A stretch of 64,000 bases of DNA from Pythium myriotylum. Lineage: Eukaryota > Oomycota > Peronosporomycetes > Pythiales > Pythiaceae. The notes beneath the pieces are model-generated. The model had not been told where the DNA came from, did no database searches, and saw nothing but the letters and a program-made list of their open reading frames with translations. The position numbers and the translations under genes were made by a program. Numbering within the stretch: position 1 is the first letter of the stretch; each line of letters opens with the position of its first letter. Below, piece by piece: positions 49,201-56,996 of this stretch. The stretch spans positions 744,001-808,000 of the forward strand of contig JALJCQ010000007.1 in NCBI GenBank assembly GCA_023091665.1. The letters are read 5' to 3'.

Positions 49201-50682
49201 ATTGGGTGCAGATGGGTCTTCAACCGGAAACGAGACCAAACAGGCAAAGTAGTTCGCTATAAGGCGCGCCTGGTTGCACAAGGATTCACGCAACGGTTCG
49301 GCATCGATTACTCAGACACGTATTCGCCAGTCATGACCATGACAACCCTTCGTTGGTTGTTAGCGTTCGCTGCCAGGAACGACATGAAAGTGAAGCAAGC
49401 AGACATTGAGACTGCCTACTTGTATGGAGTCATTGACGTCGAGCTCTACATGAGAGTGCCCGAGGGTTTACGTGTTGAGGGGGAGGAGTCGCTGAGGCTC
49501 CCATGTGTTCGGATACACAAGTCTCTCTATGGGTTGAAGCAAGCTAGCAGAATTTGGTACTTGCACTTTTCGCAGTACTTAGAGAAGTGTGGTTTTCAGA
49601 CGCAAGAGTGCTCCCCATGCTTGTTCGTCAAGCGAAGCGGCGCCGAGATCGCCATTATTGGGATCTATGTCGATGACATCGTCATGGTGGGCTCTGACGC
49701 GGCAGTAGAAGCTGTGATGACAGCATTGAAGGCCGAGTTCAAGGTGAAGGACCTTGGTCTACTCTCATTCTGTCTGGGGTTGCAGATCCACCAGAACCCG
49801 AAAGGGATTATGTTGCATCAAGCAACGTACATTGCGAAGCTGCTGGAGCGCTTCAGCATGGGGGAGGTCTCGAGAGCCGCTAAGACTCCCATGGTGGTGC
49901 GCAGCTTGAAGCCAGAGAGTGACGTATACGGCCCAAGACGCGGCAGTGAAGAAGTCCTTGGCGAGAAGTATCCGTACAGAGAGGCCATCGGCGCGCTCTT
50001 GTACCTTGCCAACTGCTCGCGCCCAGATATCGCTTTCGCCGTTAGCGTGCTTGCACGCTATTCATCTGAACCCACCAAGAGACATTGGTCTGGCGTAAAG
50101 CAACTGATGAGATATCTGGCTAAGACCAAGGACTACGGTTTGTTGTATCGCAGAGGAGAACTTGCTCGTGATGTTTCCCTGTTGACTACTGACGACATTT
50201 ATGGTTATGCCGATGCTGGTTATCTGTCAGATCCACACAAGGCTCGTTCTCAGTCTGGCTACGTGTTCGTGTCTGCCGGAGCCGCCATTTCATGGAAGTC
50301 GACGAAGCAAACAATCGCCGCAACATCGACAAACCAGTCTGAGATCATTGCACTCTACGAAGCATGCCGCGAATGTGTCTGGATCAGACTCTTTGTCAAG
50401 TTTATCCGCAAAGGACTTGGCATCACCAATGAGCTGCCACCCATCGCCATCTACGAAGACAACAATGCATGTATCGCCCAAGTCCAACAAGGGTATATCA
50501 AGAGCGATCGGACGAAGCATATCGACCCCAAGTTCTTCTTCATGCACGAGCTCCAAGGCAAGCAACTCGAGGTCAAGAGGATCCCATCGGACAAGAACAT
50601 TGCAGACCTCTTCACCAAGTCTCTCGGAAGCACCAAGCATTGGGATCTCGTCCGCGGTCTTGGCATGGTGGAGCTTAAGTAG
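46261..50682 (+). CDS. copia gag-pol polyprotein
   Basis: A single uninterrupted frame of 1473 aa. It holds a gag domain with the zinc knuckle CHKCGLFGHWAKQC (47047-47088), then an aspartic protease (CLIDSATTHVI). The GAG-pre-integrase segment has WHDRMGHPGRG. The integrase core has its three acidic positions (VSDVCG; RVDNASEY; NTNAEN), though the usual NGxAER around the last is changed to NTNAEN. Reverse transcriptase has VFNRKRDQTGKVVRYKARLV and YVDDIVMVGSD (catalytic YVDD, 49669-49680). RNase H has YADAGYLSD, TNQSEIIAL and the KHID end. No stop or frameshift separates gag and pol, as in many copia elements. Confidence 0.96.
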   Translation: MSDLEKLKFPALDVAGTNYIVWALEAYNYLCADGLGATVDPAFVVPVTSNAQAEERRRNAARAVCLILRHLHKDLKFNYLEEQNPAVIWQSLKLRFDTDRKQAMLPLLNDEWNKSCFYNFKTVTEYTTKLYGVTSELSWCDRKITEAEKIEKTLTTFHPSERILAMQYRRMNHDTFDKLVAVLLLDEKHGLLLQRNHDERRLPPTPGSTPEVNYGDAGGQNQQKQKRGGKKQWKGRHGKRGGYRNAKPHARNGRKVTSQKDACHKCGLFGHWAKQCNTPAFHCKLYQQSQHAKSTDSTKGKKTVSGKRVSFMSDFSDDSESEESHCVESFVSVVAEGGDGALCLIDSATTHVILNEKQFFVSLDPSLAPSSVTTVGGSSPIAKAAGHARIALPNGTVIDVQRAVYAPASPRNLLSFHDPRKNGLHIHTATSSDGAECLRLVDKDGNVMEECSQAGNGLYFSHIKPTSSLNATYLAEVPSHTDKDALLLWHDRMGHPGRGMLKKITKAVRGIPLSALSIPRRLPRVCPPCTMGKLPNKKKNSFSREKFKPHSHFETLVSDVCGPISPPSGPFSYYMVVKDTSARFPKVQLLTSKNEVMPKLLIAIIQLKAQFPSRPIRNVRVDNASEYVSKSFQEFCASSGITLETSVPYAHNTNAENFVKLVQMVARPLLLRSNLPMSCWGHAVLHAGDLLLYRPSAENVLSPYELAHGFSPSVAHLRIFGCAVYVPIPPHQKSKFGPKRQLGIYVGFQSPSIIRYLSPETGDLFVAHITMCEFDESTFPKLGSTEVDDSRDQFDFDQSRTKESHRDPYTGQGEKDVRRILHLHRIAQNAPDAFAATERVTRSSVNEATNYPAPVAVDPTPATVVAPQNNKLGRPKGAKDLVPRKRRTRAELHGSAVAVEPPAESHPDVHTGASVDTLAEANLSTFLTLKDQDADPTTIEDCRASPDWPQWKAAIKAELQSLLNRKVFGSVQECPPSHKPIGCRWVFNRKRDQTGKVVRYKARLVAQGFTQRFGIDYSDTYSPVMTMTTLRWLLAFAARNDMKVKQADIETAYLYGVIDVELYMRVPEGLRVEGEESLRLPCVRIHKSLYGLKQASRIWYLHFSQYLEKCGFQTQECSPCLFVKRSGAEIAIIGIYVDDIVMVGSDAAVEAVMTALKAEFKVKDLGLLSFCLGLQIHQNPKGIMLHQATYIAKLLERFSMGEVSRAAKTPMVVRSLKPESDVYGPRRGSEEVLGEKYPYREAIGALLYLANCSRPDIAFAVSVLARYSSEPTKRHWSGVKQLMRYLAKTKDYGLLYRRGELARDVSLLTTDDIYGYADAGYLSDPHKARSQSGYVFVSAGAAISWKSTKQTIAATSTNQSEIIALYEACRECVWIRLFVKFIRKGLGITNELPPIAIYEDNNACIAQVQQGYIKSDRTKHIDPKFFFMHELQGKQLEVKRIPSDKNIADLFTKSLGSTKHWDLVRGLGMVELK

Positions 50683-50781
50683 GAAGCTGGTTTTTACCCT
50701 CACCACATGCTCGCATGTCGGGGAGTTTTTCCCAGCATAGGATACATACGTAGGAAAGAGAGGGATGTAGGATCGCTGCGC

Positions 50782-50791
50782 TGAGGGGGAG
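50782..50791 (+). promoter_or_regulatory. Polypurine tract
   Basis: GAGGGGGAG-like purine run immediately before the 3' LTR, where plus-strand DNA synthesis starts in LTR elements. Confidence 0.8.
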
Positions 50792-51117
50792 TGAGACAGT
50801 TCCTCCATGTTTACTCTATGTTTACATGTGATTCCTGGGAATCAGTTGCCGGCGCGTCACCAAGGATTGTGAGCGCCGGGCAATGATGGACGCCGCCACA
50901 AATGATGGCTGCCACCACGATTGATGGGTGAATAAATCCAGGCCATGTAGGACACAGAACTCTGCAGCGCTAGCTCCCTACACCCACCATTTTCATCCCA
51001 GGAAATATAGCTCATTCGGTCTTCTACCATCTACTGCTCAAGTCAACTCGCCCCTCCTAAGTCAACCTCGGCCTCGCCTAAGTCCACCCTCGGTCCCGGC
51101 TAAGTCAACCCGTCTCA
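50792..51117 (+). repeat. 3' LTR of the copia element
   Basis: 326 bp, identical to the 5' LTR except T for C at position 28 (50819). The initiator copy lies at 51010-51026. Confidence 0.97.
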
Positions 51118-51122
51118 ATATT
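51118..51122. repeat. Right target-site duplication (ATATT)
   Basis: Matches the five bases left of the 5' LTR. Confidence 0.9.
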
Positions 51123-51264
51123 GACTTTTTAAAAGTGAATTAGTATTCTGGCGCCAAACTATGAGAAAAAAAAGTGCCTGGTAAACGGTTGGTTATCACG
51201 CTCTGGAACCGACCACCTCGCTCGGCACACACTGATTCCAACATCACATTAATGATTCGGCAAG

Positions 51265-51790
51265 ATGCCTCCGGCAGACGATAAGATCGTGTGCGAGACG
51301 CTGTTCACTCCTGCAGACCGCCGGTAGGGCCGTGTGCGTTCTGTGTAGCAAACCGTACGCCGTCGGCAACGGCTACAGCAATCGCAAGAACCACTTGCGC
51401 TCTCAGCACGCAAACTTCAGAGATGAAGTGGAGCTCAGACGCAATGGGAATAGTTGTTTTGGGTCTACTGTGGTGGAACCTCGGGTGCATGAGATCTATC
51501 GTTGGATGGAGTGGTGCGTTATGGAGCGTATGCCTCTGAGCTTCTGCGAACGTCGCTTGGTTGGAAAGAATGCAAAGATGAGCGAAATCTCTACGGAGAC
51601 GCTGGACAAGTACATGCAGATGGTGTATCTTTGTGTGCGGGCAAAGACCACCGACTTGCTGCCTCAGCAATTCGGTATTGTGATTGATGGATGGACCAGT
51701 ACCAGCAGAAGCCAAAATAATTCGAATAATGCAATTAGTATTTTCGAGGCTCGATCGATGGGTCCAATACTTAAAAAGTCAATTTTCGGA
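51265..51790 (+). pseudogene. hAT-type transposase relic (BED zinc finger plus N-terminal part)
   Basis: After an ATG at 51265 the frame hits TAG at about 51325. The code-like sequence continues in another frame from about 51332. A BED-type zinc finger is readable (CVLCSKPYAVGNGYSNRKNH, then LRSQH). Next come ERRLVGKNAKMSEISTETLD and LPQQFGIVIDGWTSTS; the I-D-G-W-T block is typical of hAT transposases. The similarity stops near 51720-51790 and the rest of the transposase is missing, so the copy is dead. The copia element inserted about 150 bp upstream. Confidence 0.65.
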
Positions 51791-51936
51791 AACCCTGCCT
51801 TGCAGTGCTGCCTCGCTTTGGTTGCTCGAGAGCTCATCGAGGGCCTCAGGGGAGCTTGGATGGCGCCGTTCGTCCTAGTGGAGACCAATTCTCACTTCTC
51901 GACTTACCATCGAACCACCAAGTCTTCCAGTCCGCC

Positions 51937-53268
51937 ATGAAGACCCTCAGCTCAATTGCGATCTCCACGCTCGTGCTTCTCGGCACGACGGCGGCAGTCG
52001 CAGAGGATACCGCTCCGAAGCAATTGTACCACGTCACGCTGTCCAAGTCGTCGCTCGATGCTGCTCTCGCATCGTTCGGCGATGAGCTGGATGTGTGGAA
52101 GACCCAGGTGATCAGCGGAATCGACAAGGTCAAGGCCGACATCTACGCCAAGCCGTCCTCGATCGACAAGTTCAAGACCACCAAGTCCACGCTGAACGTG
52201 CTTTCCACGGCCTCTTCGGACGTTCTCGTTGAGCGCGACCCGGTCGGCACAGCCGCCAAGCTGGCCGAGCGAGCCCAGATCGCTGCGGTGTGCAGCGCGT
52301 CGACGACCGGGTGGCTCGACGCCGTCCCGCTCGCGACCAACTACGTCGACAACGCGTTCTTCGACTGTTGGCGCAAGCCAGACGAAGTCTATGCCTTCCT
52401 CGACTCCCTCGTCGCTGCCAACCCGACGTTGACCTCCAAGATCCCGCAGGTCACGACGACGTACCAGGGTCGCGTCGTGCCGGGCTACAAGATCTCGACA
52501 GGTGGATCCGCACCGAAGAAGTCGATCTACACGCAGGGACTCATCCACGCCCGCGAGTGGCACGCCGGCAGCACGACTTACTACTCGATCGCTGCCTTCC
52601 TGGATTGCCTGCGCAGCGGCGACGCATCCATCACCGCGATCTTCGCCGAGTATGATTGGTACTTCGTGCCGATTCTCAACCTCGACGGTCACCTCTGGTC
52701 CTGGAGTAACGACCGCATCTGGCGTAAGAACCGCCGCCCGACTGGCACCAACACGTACGGCGTCGACCTCAACCGCAACTACGGTCCGGTCGAGTTCTTC
52801 GGACGCGGAGGCGTGAGCAAGGTGTCTGAGACTTACCCAGGAACGGGCGTGCTGAGCGAGCCGGAGACGAACGGCTCGTGGAACTTCCTGTCCAAGCTGC
52901 CGAACCTGCGAGGTGCGATCGACATCCACTCGTTCTCGGGACTCGTCCTTCGACCGTTCGCGAACCAGCGAGCGCAGGCTCCAGCTCCGTACGGCGCCAA
53001 GCTCAAGACACTCGGTGACAATGTCAACAAGGCCGTGGTCGCCACTAACTCGGCCAAGTACGTGAGCCAAACGGGAGCCGAGTTGTACCTGGCGTACGGC
53101 GTCTTCACGGACGCCGTCTTTTCGCTGCTTAACAAGACCGTGGCCCTGACCATCGAACTCGAAGGCGACGACTTCGTCGTCCCGGAGTCGCGCATTCGAC
53201 CGGGCGGCAAGCCAGTGTTACAAGGACTCGTTCAGTTCGCGAAGGAACTCAAGGCGTACTGGGCCTAA
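51937..53268 (+). CDS. Secreted M14 zinc carboxypeptidase
   Basis: Encodes 443 aa, intronless. A signal peptide (LSSIAISTLVLLGTTAAVA) and a propeptide-like region of ~100 residues precede the catalytic domain. Zinc ligands are visible as HAREW (His and Glu, ~204-207) and IDIHSFSG (the third His). The substrate-binding NRNYGP motif is intact (DLNRNYGPVE), and the catalytic Glu is in TIELEGDDF. The enzyme removes C-terminal residues from peptides outside the cell; whether it prefers basic or hydrophobic ends is not clear. The ATG at 51937 follows initiator-like TCTCACTTCTCGACTT. The longer ORF start at 51805 lies in the hAT relic. Confidence 0.93.
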   Translation: MKTLSSIAISTLVLLGTTAAVAEDTAPKQLYHVTLSKSSLDAALASFGDELDVWKTQVISGIDKVKADIYAKPSSIDKFKTTKSTLNVLSTASSDVLVERDPVGTAAKLAERAQIAAVCSASTTGWLDAVPLATNYVDNAFFDCWRKPDEVYAFLDSLVAANPTLTSKIPQVTTTYQGRVVPGYKISTGGSAPKKSIYTQGLIHAREWHAGSTTYYSIAAFLDCLRSGDASITAIFAEYDWYFVPILNLDGHLWSWSNDRIWRKNRRPTGTNTYGVDLNRNYGPVEFFGRGGVSKVSETYPGTGVLSEPETNGSWNFLSKLPNLRGAIDIHSFSGLVLRPFANQRAQAPAPYGAKLKTLGDNVNKAVVATNSAKYVSQTGAELYLAYGVFTDAVFSLLNKTVALTIELEGDDFVVPESRIRPGGKPVLQGLVQFAKELKAYWA

Positions 53269-53395
53269 CTGCGCCGTTCTGGCGAGCGGTCGTAGCCGTC
53301 GTTGCTTTGCAGTACTGAATATCATCATTCACTGTGATTTAGTACACATGCTCTACTTTCGAGCACAATTAATCATCAATACTTGACTTCCTAGT

Positions 53396-56158
53396 CTAAA
53401 AAACGACCTCGGCCTCGGCCGTGACTTCGTTGAGCTTCTTGTATAGCACGCTGAGCTCCTTCGCGACGGCATCCTTCTCAGCAGGATCGACGTGCGGATT
53501 CGTCTCGATTGCGTGTTGCTTCTTCGTGAGCTCCAGGATCTTCTGGTACAGCTGCACTACGGAGAGTTTATCAACATCACTAGTCGTCGTCATGGTCACG
53601 CCCGAATCGTTGGGGTAATCATTCGTAAAGTCCTGGCTGAGACGAGTCGACGGCTCCTCCGTTGGCGCAAAGCTGATCCTCGTGTCCACAGAGCTCGCCG
53701 TCACCGAGAATCGGTAGCTGTCGAGCGTCGAGCGCGATGCATCGTCCATTTGGAGCGACTTGAACTCGTTCAGCATCGCGCGGCTCGTAGGCGAGCCAGT
53801 GGACCAGTCCTCGAGACCATCGACGCCTCCTTCGCCTTCTTCGTCGTAATCATCCTCGTCGGGGTCGTACCGCTGCTCCGAGCTGAACGAAAGTGCCTGC
53901 GCACGAGCGTGAAGCTGACCCTGAATCTCTTGCTGCTGCTGCATTAGCCGAGCCGCGTTCACCGCGAGGGCGTCAGAGACTTCGTGCTCGGGCGACGTCG
54001 ATCGGCTTGCTCGGCTTGTCTCGTCCTGAACGCTCGGCGCTTTGACGCTGGACGACTCCCTTGTGCTGGGGGCCCTCTCTGGGATGGCTTTTGGCTGTTC
54101 ATAAGCCGGTGCAAGGCGCTCACGACTATTCCTTACTGGAGGTGGTTGATAGCCCTGGTCGAAGTGCACAGTTTCGCTGTCGTCATAGAATGAAGGGCGT
54201 TGGTCCTCGCATCCGTGTTGGGCGAAAGACATCTCTTCATGGCTCAGCGGTGGCCCACGAGACTGGCCACTGTCACGGTACGGGCCAGGAGGAGGATAGT
54301 CGTTGTGGTACGGTGGCGCCTGGTATGGCGAGCGCGCTGAATGGTGAGAAGAAGGTGGCCCCGGACGATCGTAGTCGTAGGCATGTGGAGGAACGGGGCC
54401 AGGTCGGCCCATTTGTCTGGTATGCCTCTCGAGCGCATGAGCAGTGAGCGATCGCTCGCCGCTGTTGCGCGAGTCAGGAGACGACGACACGGTCTCATTG
54501 GTGTGGGCGTGGCGGAACTTGCCAGGCGACGGTCGCTCAAGACTAGGCGGACGCTGGCGGCCCTCCGACGGGTACCGACGCGACGGAGGGAGGTGGTCGC
54601 GATCGTGCGGTGGCGGCGGAGGTGGGTAGTAGTCGTAGTCTCGCTCGTCTCGGTAGCGGTATTCGTCGCGGTACGGCGATGATTCTCGGTAGCGAGGAGG
54701 CATGCCGGGGGCCGGGGCGTAGCCGCGGTCGTAGTCGTCGTACTCATCCCGGTACTCTCGGCTGTAGCTGTGTCCTCGTCGACCAGGAGTATTATCATAT
54801 CGAGGGTGGTCATACTCGGAGTGGTGCTTGAAACCGATCGGGCGGTATGGGTCCTGGTCGTACGGCACCGGTCCTCGTCGGCTAGGGTGGCCCAAGGAGG
54901 GTCTAGGAGGAGGTGGGCGGCTCACGATCGAGCTGTGATGCCGCTGCGGAGACGCCTCCATGGCAGAGCTCGGACTGAAGCCGTACTGCCGCGAGGCGAA
55001 GTGCGGATCCTCCAGCATCGTCGACTTGAGCTGGAGGGGCTGTTGGTGGTCAAAGTACTCCGGGTCGGTCTGCTGGTCGTCCGAGTGCTGGCTCACCGAC
55101 TGGTTGTCGCTCGAGAGCAGTGAGATCTCGTCCGCGGTCTGTTGCTGAGGGGCCGTGTTGAGATCGTTCGAGCTCGCGCACGTGGCGCAGACGCGCACTT
55201 TCTTGACGCCAGCCTTGGCCAGACTGATCTCCCAGGTCTGCGTGCACTGGTGGCAGACGACTTCGCCGCACTTGCGGCAGCGCGACTTGCGCGTGATCAT
55301 GCCGAACTTGGCCGCGCAGACGTGGCACCGCGTGCGGTGGCTCTTGGGCACGAGCTCGAGGTCGCTGAGGAAGTTGTGCTTGCCGAGGCGGCGCTGCTGG
55401 AGCGTGCGCCCGAGCTCGGCGACCGAGCCGATGCGGCGCTTCATGGCGAGGAAGTAGATCGAGGACGGGAGCTTGAGGTTGCCCTTGAGGTTGACCTGGC
55501 ACGTGTGGATGCAGTCGAGCCAGCCGGGGCGCTCCGACTCGACAAAGACGTAGCCCGTGTGGTAGAAGCTGCCGCGCACGAATCCGAGCTCGGTCTGGAG
55601 GTCCGGGCAGCACGGGAGCTTGACCGAGTGGTAGGAGCGCACCCAGCCGCGGCGGCCGGTCGTGTCGGTGAAGACATCCTGGCACTCGAGCGTGAGGAAG
55701 TCTCGGTCCTTGATGAGCTTGGACGGCACGTGGGCCGCCTGCCACTTGACCGTGACCTGGTGGAGGAACTGGTTCTCGGGGCTCGGGGCCACGAGCGTGT
55801 AGAGCACGACGCCGTCGAGCAGCTCGTGCTGGTGGGGCACGTAGGCCTTGAACTTGGGCGTGGACGAGACGTCCATGAAGGCCGCGACCTCCTCGATCGT
55901 GGCCTGCACGGTCGTGGCGCCGCAGACGTACTGGATCTGCTCGGCCGAGCCGTTCGGGTGGCGCCCTTCGCCCTTGTACATCTGGACGCCCTTGTGGGAC
56001 CCGGCCTCGATCCAGCGCACGGGCCCGTGGCTGCTGCGCGCGCTCTCCACGAGCGCCTTGGCCGAGTCCTGCGCCTTCTGGATCAGGTACTGCTTCTCGC
56101 GGCGCGAGAGCTCGGGGCAGTGGAAGTACTCCTGCGGGAGGTTGAGTCCGCGGCCCAT
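53396..56158 (-). CDS. START-FYVE protein
   Basis: Encodes 920 aa, intronless, from the ATG at 56158. Residues ~1-260 form a START-like domain (WIEAGSHKGVQMYKG; VKLPCCPDLQTELGFVRGSF; HTGYVFVESERPGWLDCIHT). A FYVE finger spans ~276-324: CHVCAAKF, RKSRCRKCGEVVC and VRVCATC. The basic R(+)xxCR(+)CG core is present but the WxxD start motif is not, so PI3P binding may be altered. The remaining ~580 residues are disordered, Pro/Tyr/Arg-rich (DYDYYPPPPPPHDRDHLPPS), ending in a helix. START-FYVE proteins are expanded in oomycetes and probably act on endosomal membranes. Confidence 0.9.
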   Translation of the reverse strand: MGRGLNLPQEYFHCPELSRREKQYLIQKAQDSAKALVESARSSHGPVRWIEAGSHKGVQMYKGEGRHPNGSAEQIQYVCGATTVQATIEEVAAFMDVSSTPKFKAYVPHQHELLDGVVLYTLVAPSPENQFLHQVTVKWQAAHVPSKLIKDRDFLTLECQDVFTDTTGRRGWVRSYHSVKLPCCPDLQTELGFVRGSFYHTGYVFVESERPGWLDCIHTCQVNLKGNLKLPSSIYFLAMKRRIGSVAELGRTLQQRRLGKHNFLSDLELVPKSHRTRCHVCAAKFGMITRKSRCRKCGEVVCHQCTQTWEISLAKAGVKKVRVCATCASSNDLNTAPQQQTADEISLLSSDNQSVSQHSDDQQTDPEYFDHQQPLQLKSTMLEDPHFASRQYGFSPSSAMEASPQRHHSSIVSRPPPPRPSLGHPSRRGPVPYDQDPYRPIGFKHHSEYDHPRYDNTPGRRGHSYSREYRDEYDDYDRGYAPAPGMPPRYRESSPYRDEYRYRDERDYDYYPPPPPPHDRDHLPPSRRYPSEGRQRPPSLERPSPGKFRHAHTNETVSSSPDSRNSGERSLTAHALERHTRQMGRPGPVPPHAYDYDRPGPPSSHHSARSPYQAPPYHNDYPPPGPYRDSGQSRGPPLSHEEMSFAQHGCEDQRPSFYDDSETVHFDQGYQPPPVRNSRERLAPAYEQPKAIPERAPSTRESSSVKAPSVQDETSRASRSTSPEHEVSDALAVNAARLMQQQQEIQGQLHARAQALSFSSEQRYDPDEDDYDEEGEGGVDGLEDWSTGSPTSRAMLNEFKSLQMDDASRSTLDSYRFSVTASSVDTRISFAPTEEPSTRLSQDFTNDYPNDSGVTMTTTSDVDKLSVVQLYQKILELTKKQHAIETNPHVDPAEKDAVAKELSVLYKKLNEVTAEAEVVF

Positions 56159-56996
56159 GGCGACGGAGGAAGAATAGTACTATTCGACTCGGTTCACTGG
56201 ACGCGATCCGGAGTGGTCCGGCGTCGGGACTTGCTGGTGGACGCTACTGGACGCGATCCGGAGAAAGAGTGGGGGGTGGTGGCCGCGCGCACGCGGAAGG
56301 CGGACCTCTCGGCCAGCGGTCTGGACGGCGTCCTAAAAGTTCCAAAGTGAGTGTCAGTCGCCCGCGGGGCAGCTGGGACAGTCGTCGTCTGCTCGAGCCA
56401 TCCGGGGGAAAGCGCGCTCGTCGAACTCTCGCTGCTGATTGGCCAAAACGCGTGTTTTCGCCGGCAACTCACCTCGTGAGTCACAGCCGGAAGAGGCACT
56501 TCTGGGAGAGAGCTGCCACGGGCAGTAACAGGCGCCCGGTCCACTCCATTGACCGCCCTGCTGTCACCAACGTGGCGCTGCTCGTTGGCGGCACGGCGCG
56601 TCGCATCATGACGGAACAGTGGGGAGGCACGGAATCGCTTTCCAAATCTCGCGGACTTGCGTTGGTGGCTGCCGTGGAGTTTCTGGGTTCAGGAAGAAGA
56701 AGAACACAAAAAAAAATAAAGCGAGTTCGCGATTTCCGTTTCGTCGGCCACGAATCAGCACCCTCACCGTGATGAGTCGTAAAGGCACGGCTAAAACCCT
56801 GCTGATACACTCTCGACGGCCCCGCCCCCGTTTCTTTTGCGCGGTCGACAGGCCGGTTCCGTCAATCGCTCCAGTCATCCTCCCCATCGTCAACGAAACC
56901 GCGTGATTGACTGACGGACGAGGATCGATTCCTTGAAGATCCCATGCGAACGTAACCCTCGCGCGAACCGACGCGTACCCCTTTGCCCCTCCCAAC
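56159..56996. other. 0.8-kb divergent intergenic region
   Basis: Holds the START-FYVE promoter and that of the WW/EF-hand gene. The 14-base ACGCGATCCGGAG-type sequence occurs twice, at about 56200 and 56247. No gene supported. Confidence 0.5.

Larger units (their letters stand above)
45126..51117 (+). mobile_element. Complete Ty1/copia LTR retrotransposon
   Basis: 5992 bp: two 326-bp LTRs, a 160-codon leader ORF and one gag-pol ORF, with domain order protease-integrase-RT-RNase H, which defines copia. The LTRs begin TGAGAC and end GTCTCA (perfect 6-bp inverted repeat with TG...CA ends). They differ at one base (45153 C, 50819 T), and the element is flanked by ATATT duplications. Nothing in the coding region is broken, so it is probably recent and may still be active. 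It lies upstream of a hAT-like relic. Confidence 0.97.

Noticed and set aside
55142..56350. 402-aa plus-strand ORF
   Set aside because: Antisense to the START-FYVE gene; composition typical of a mirror frame.
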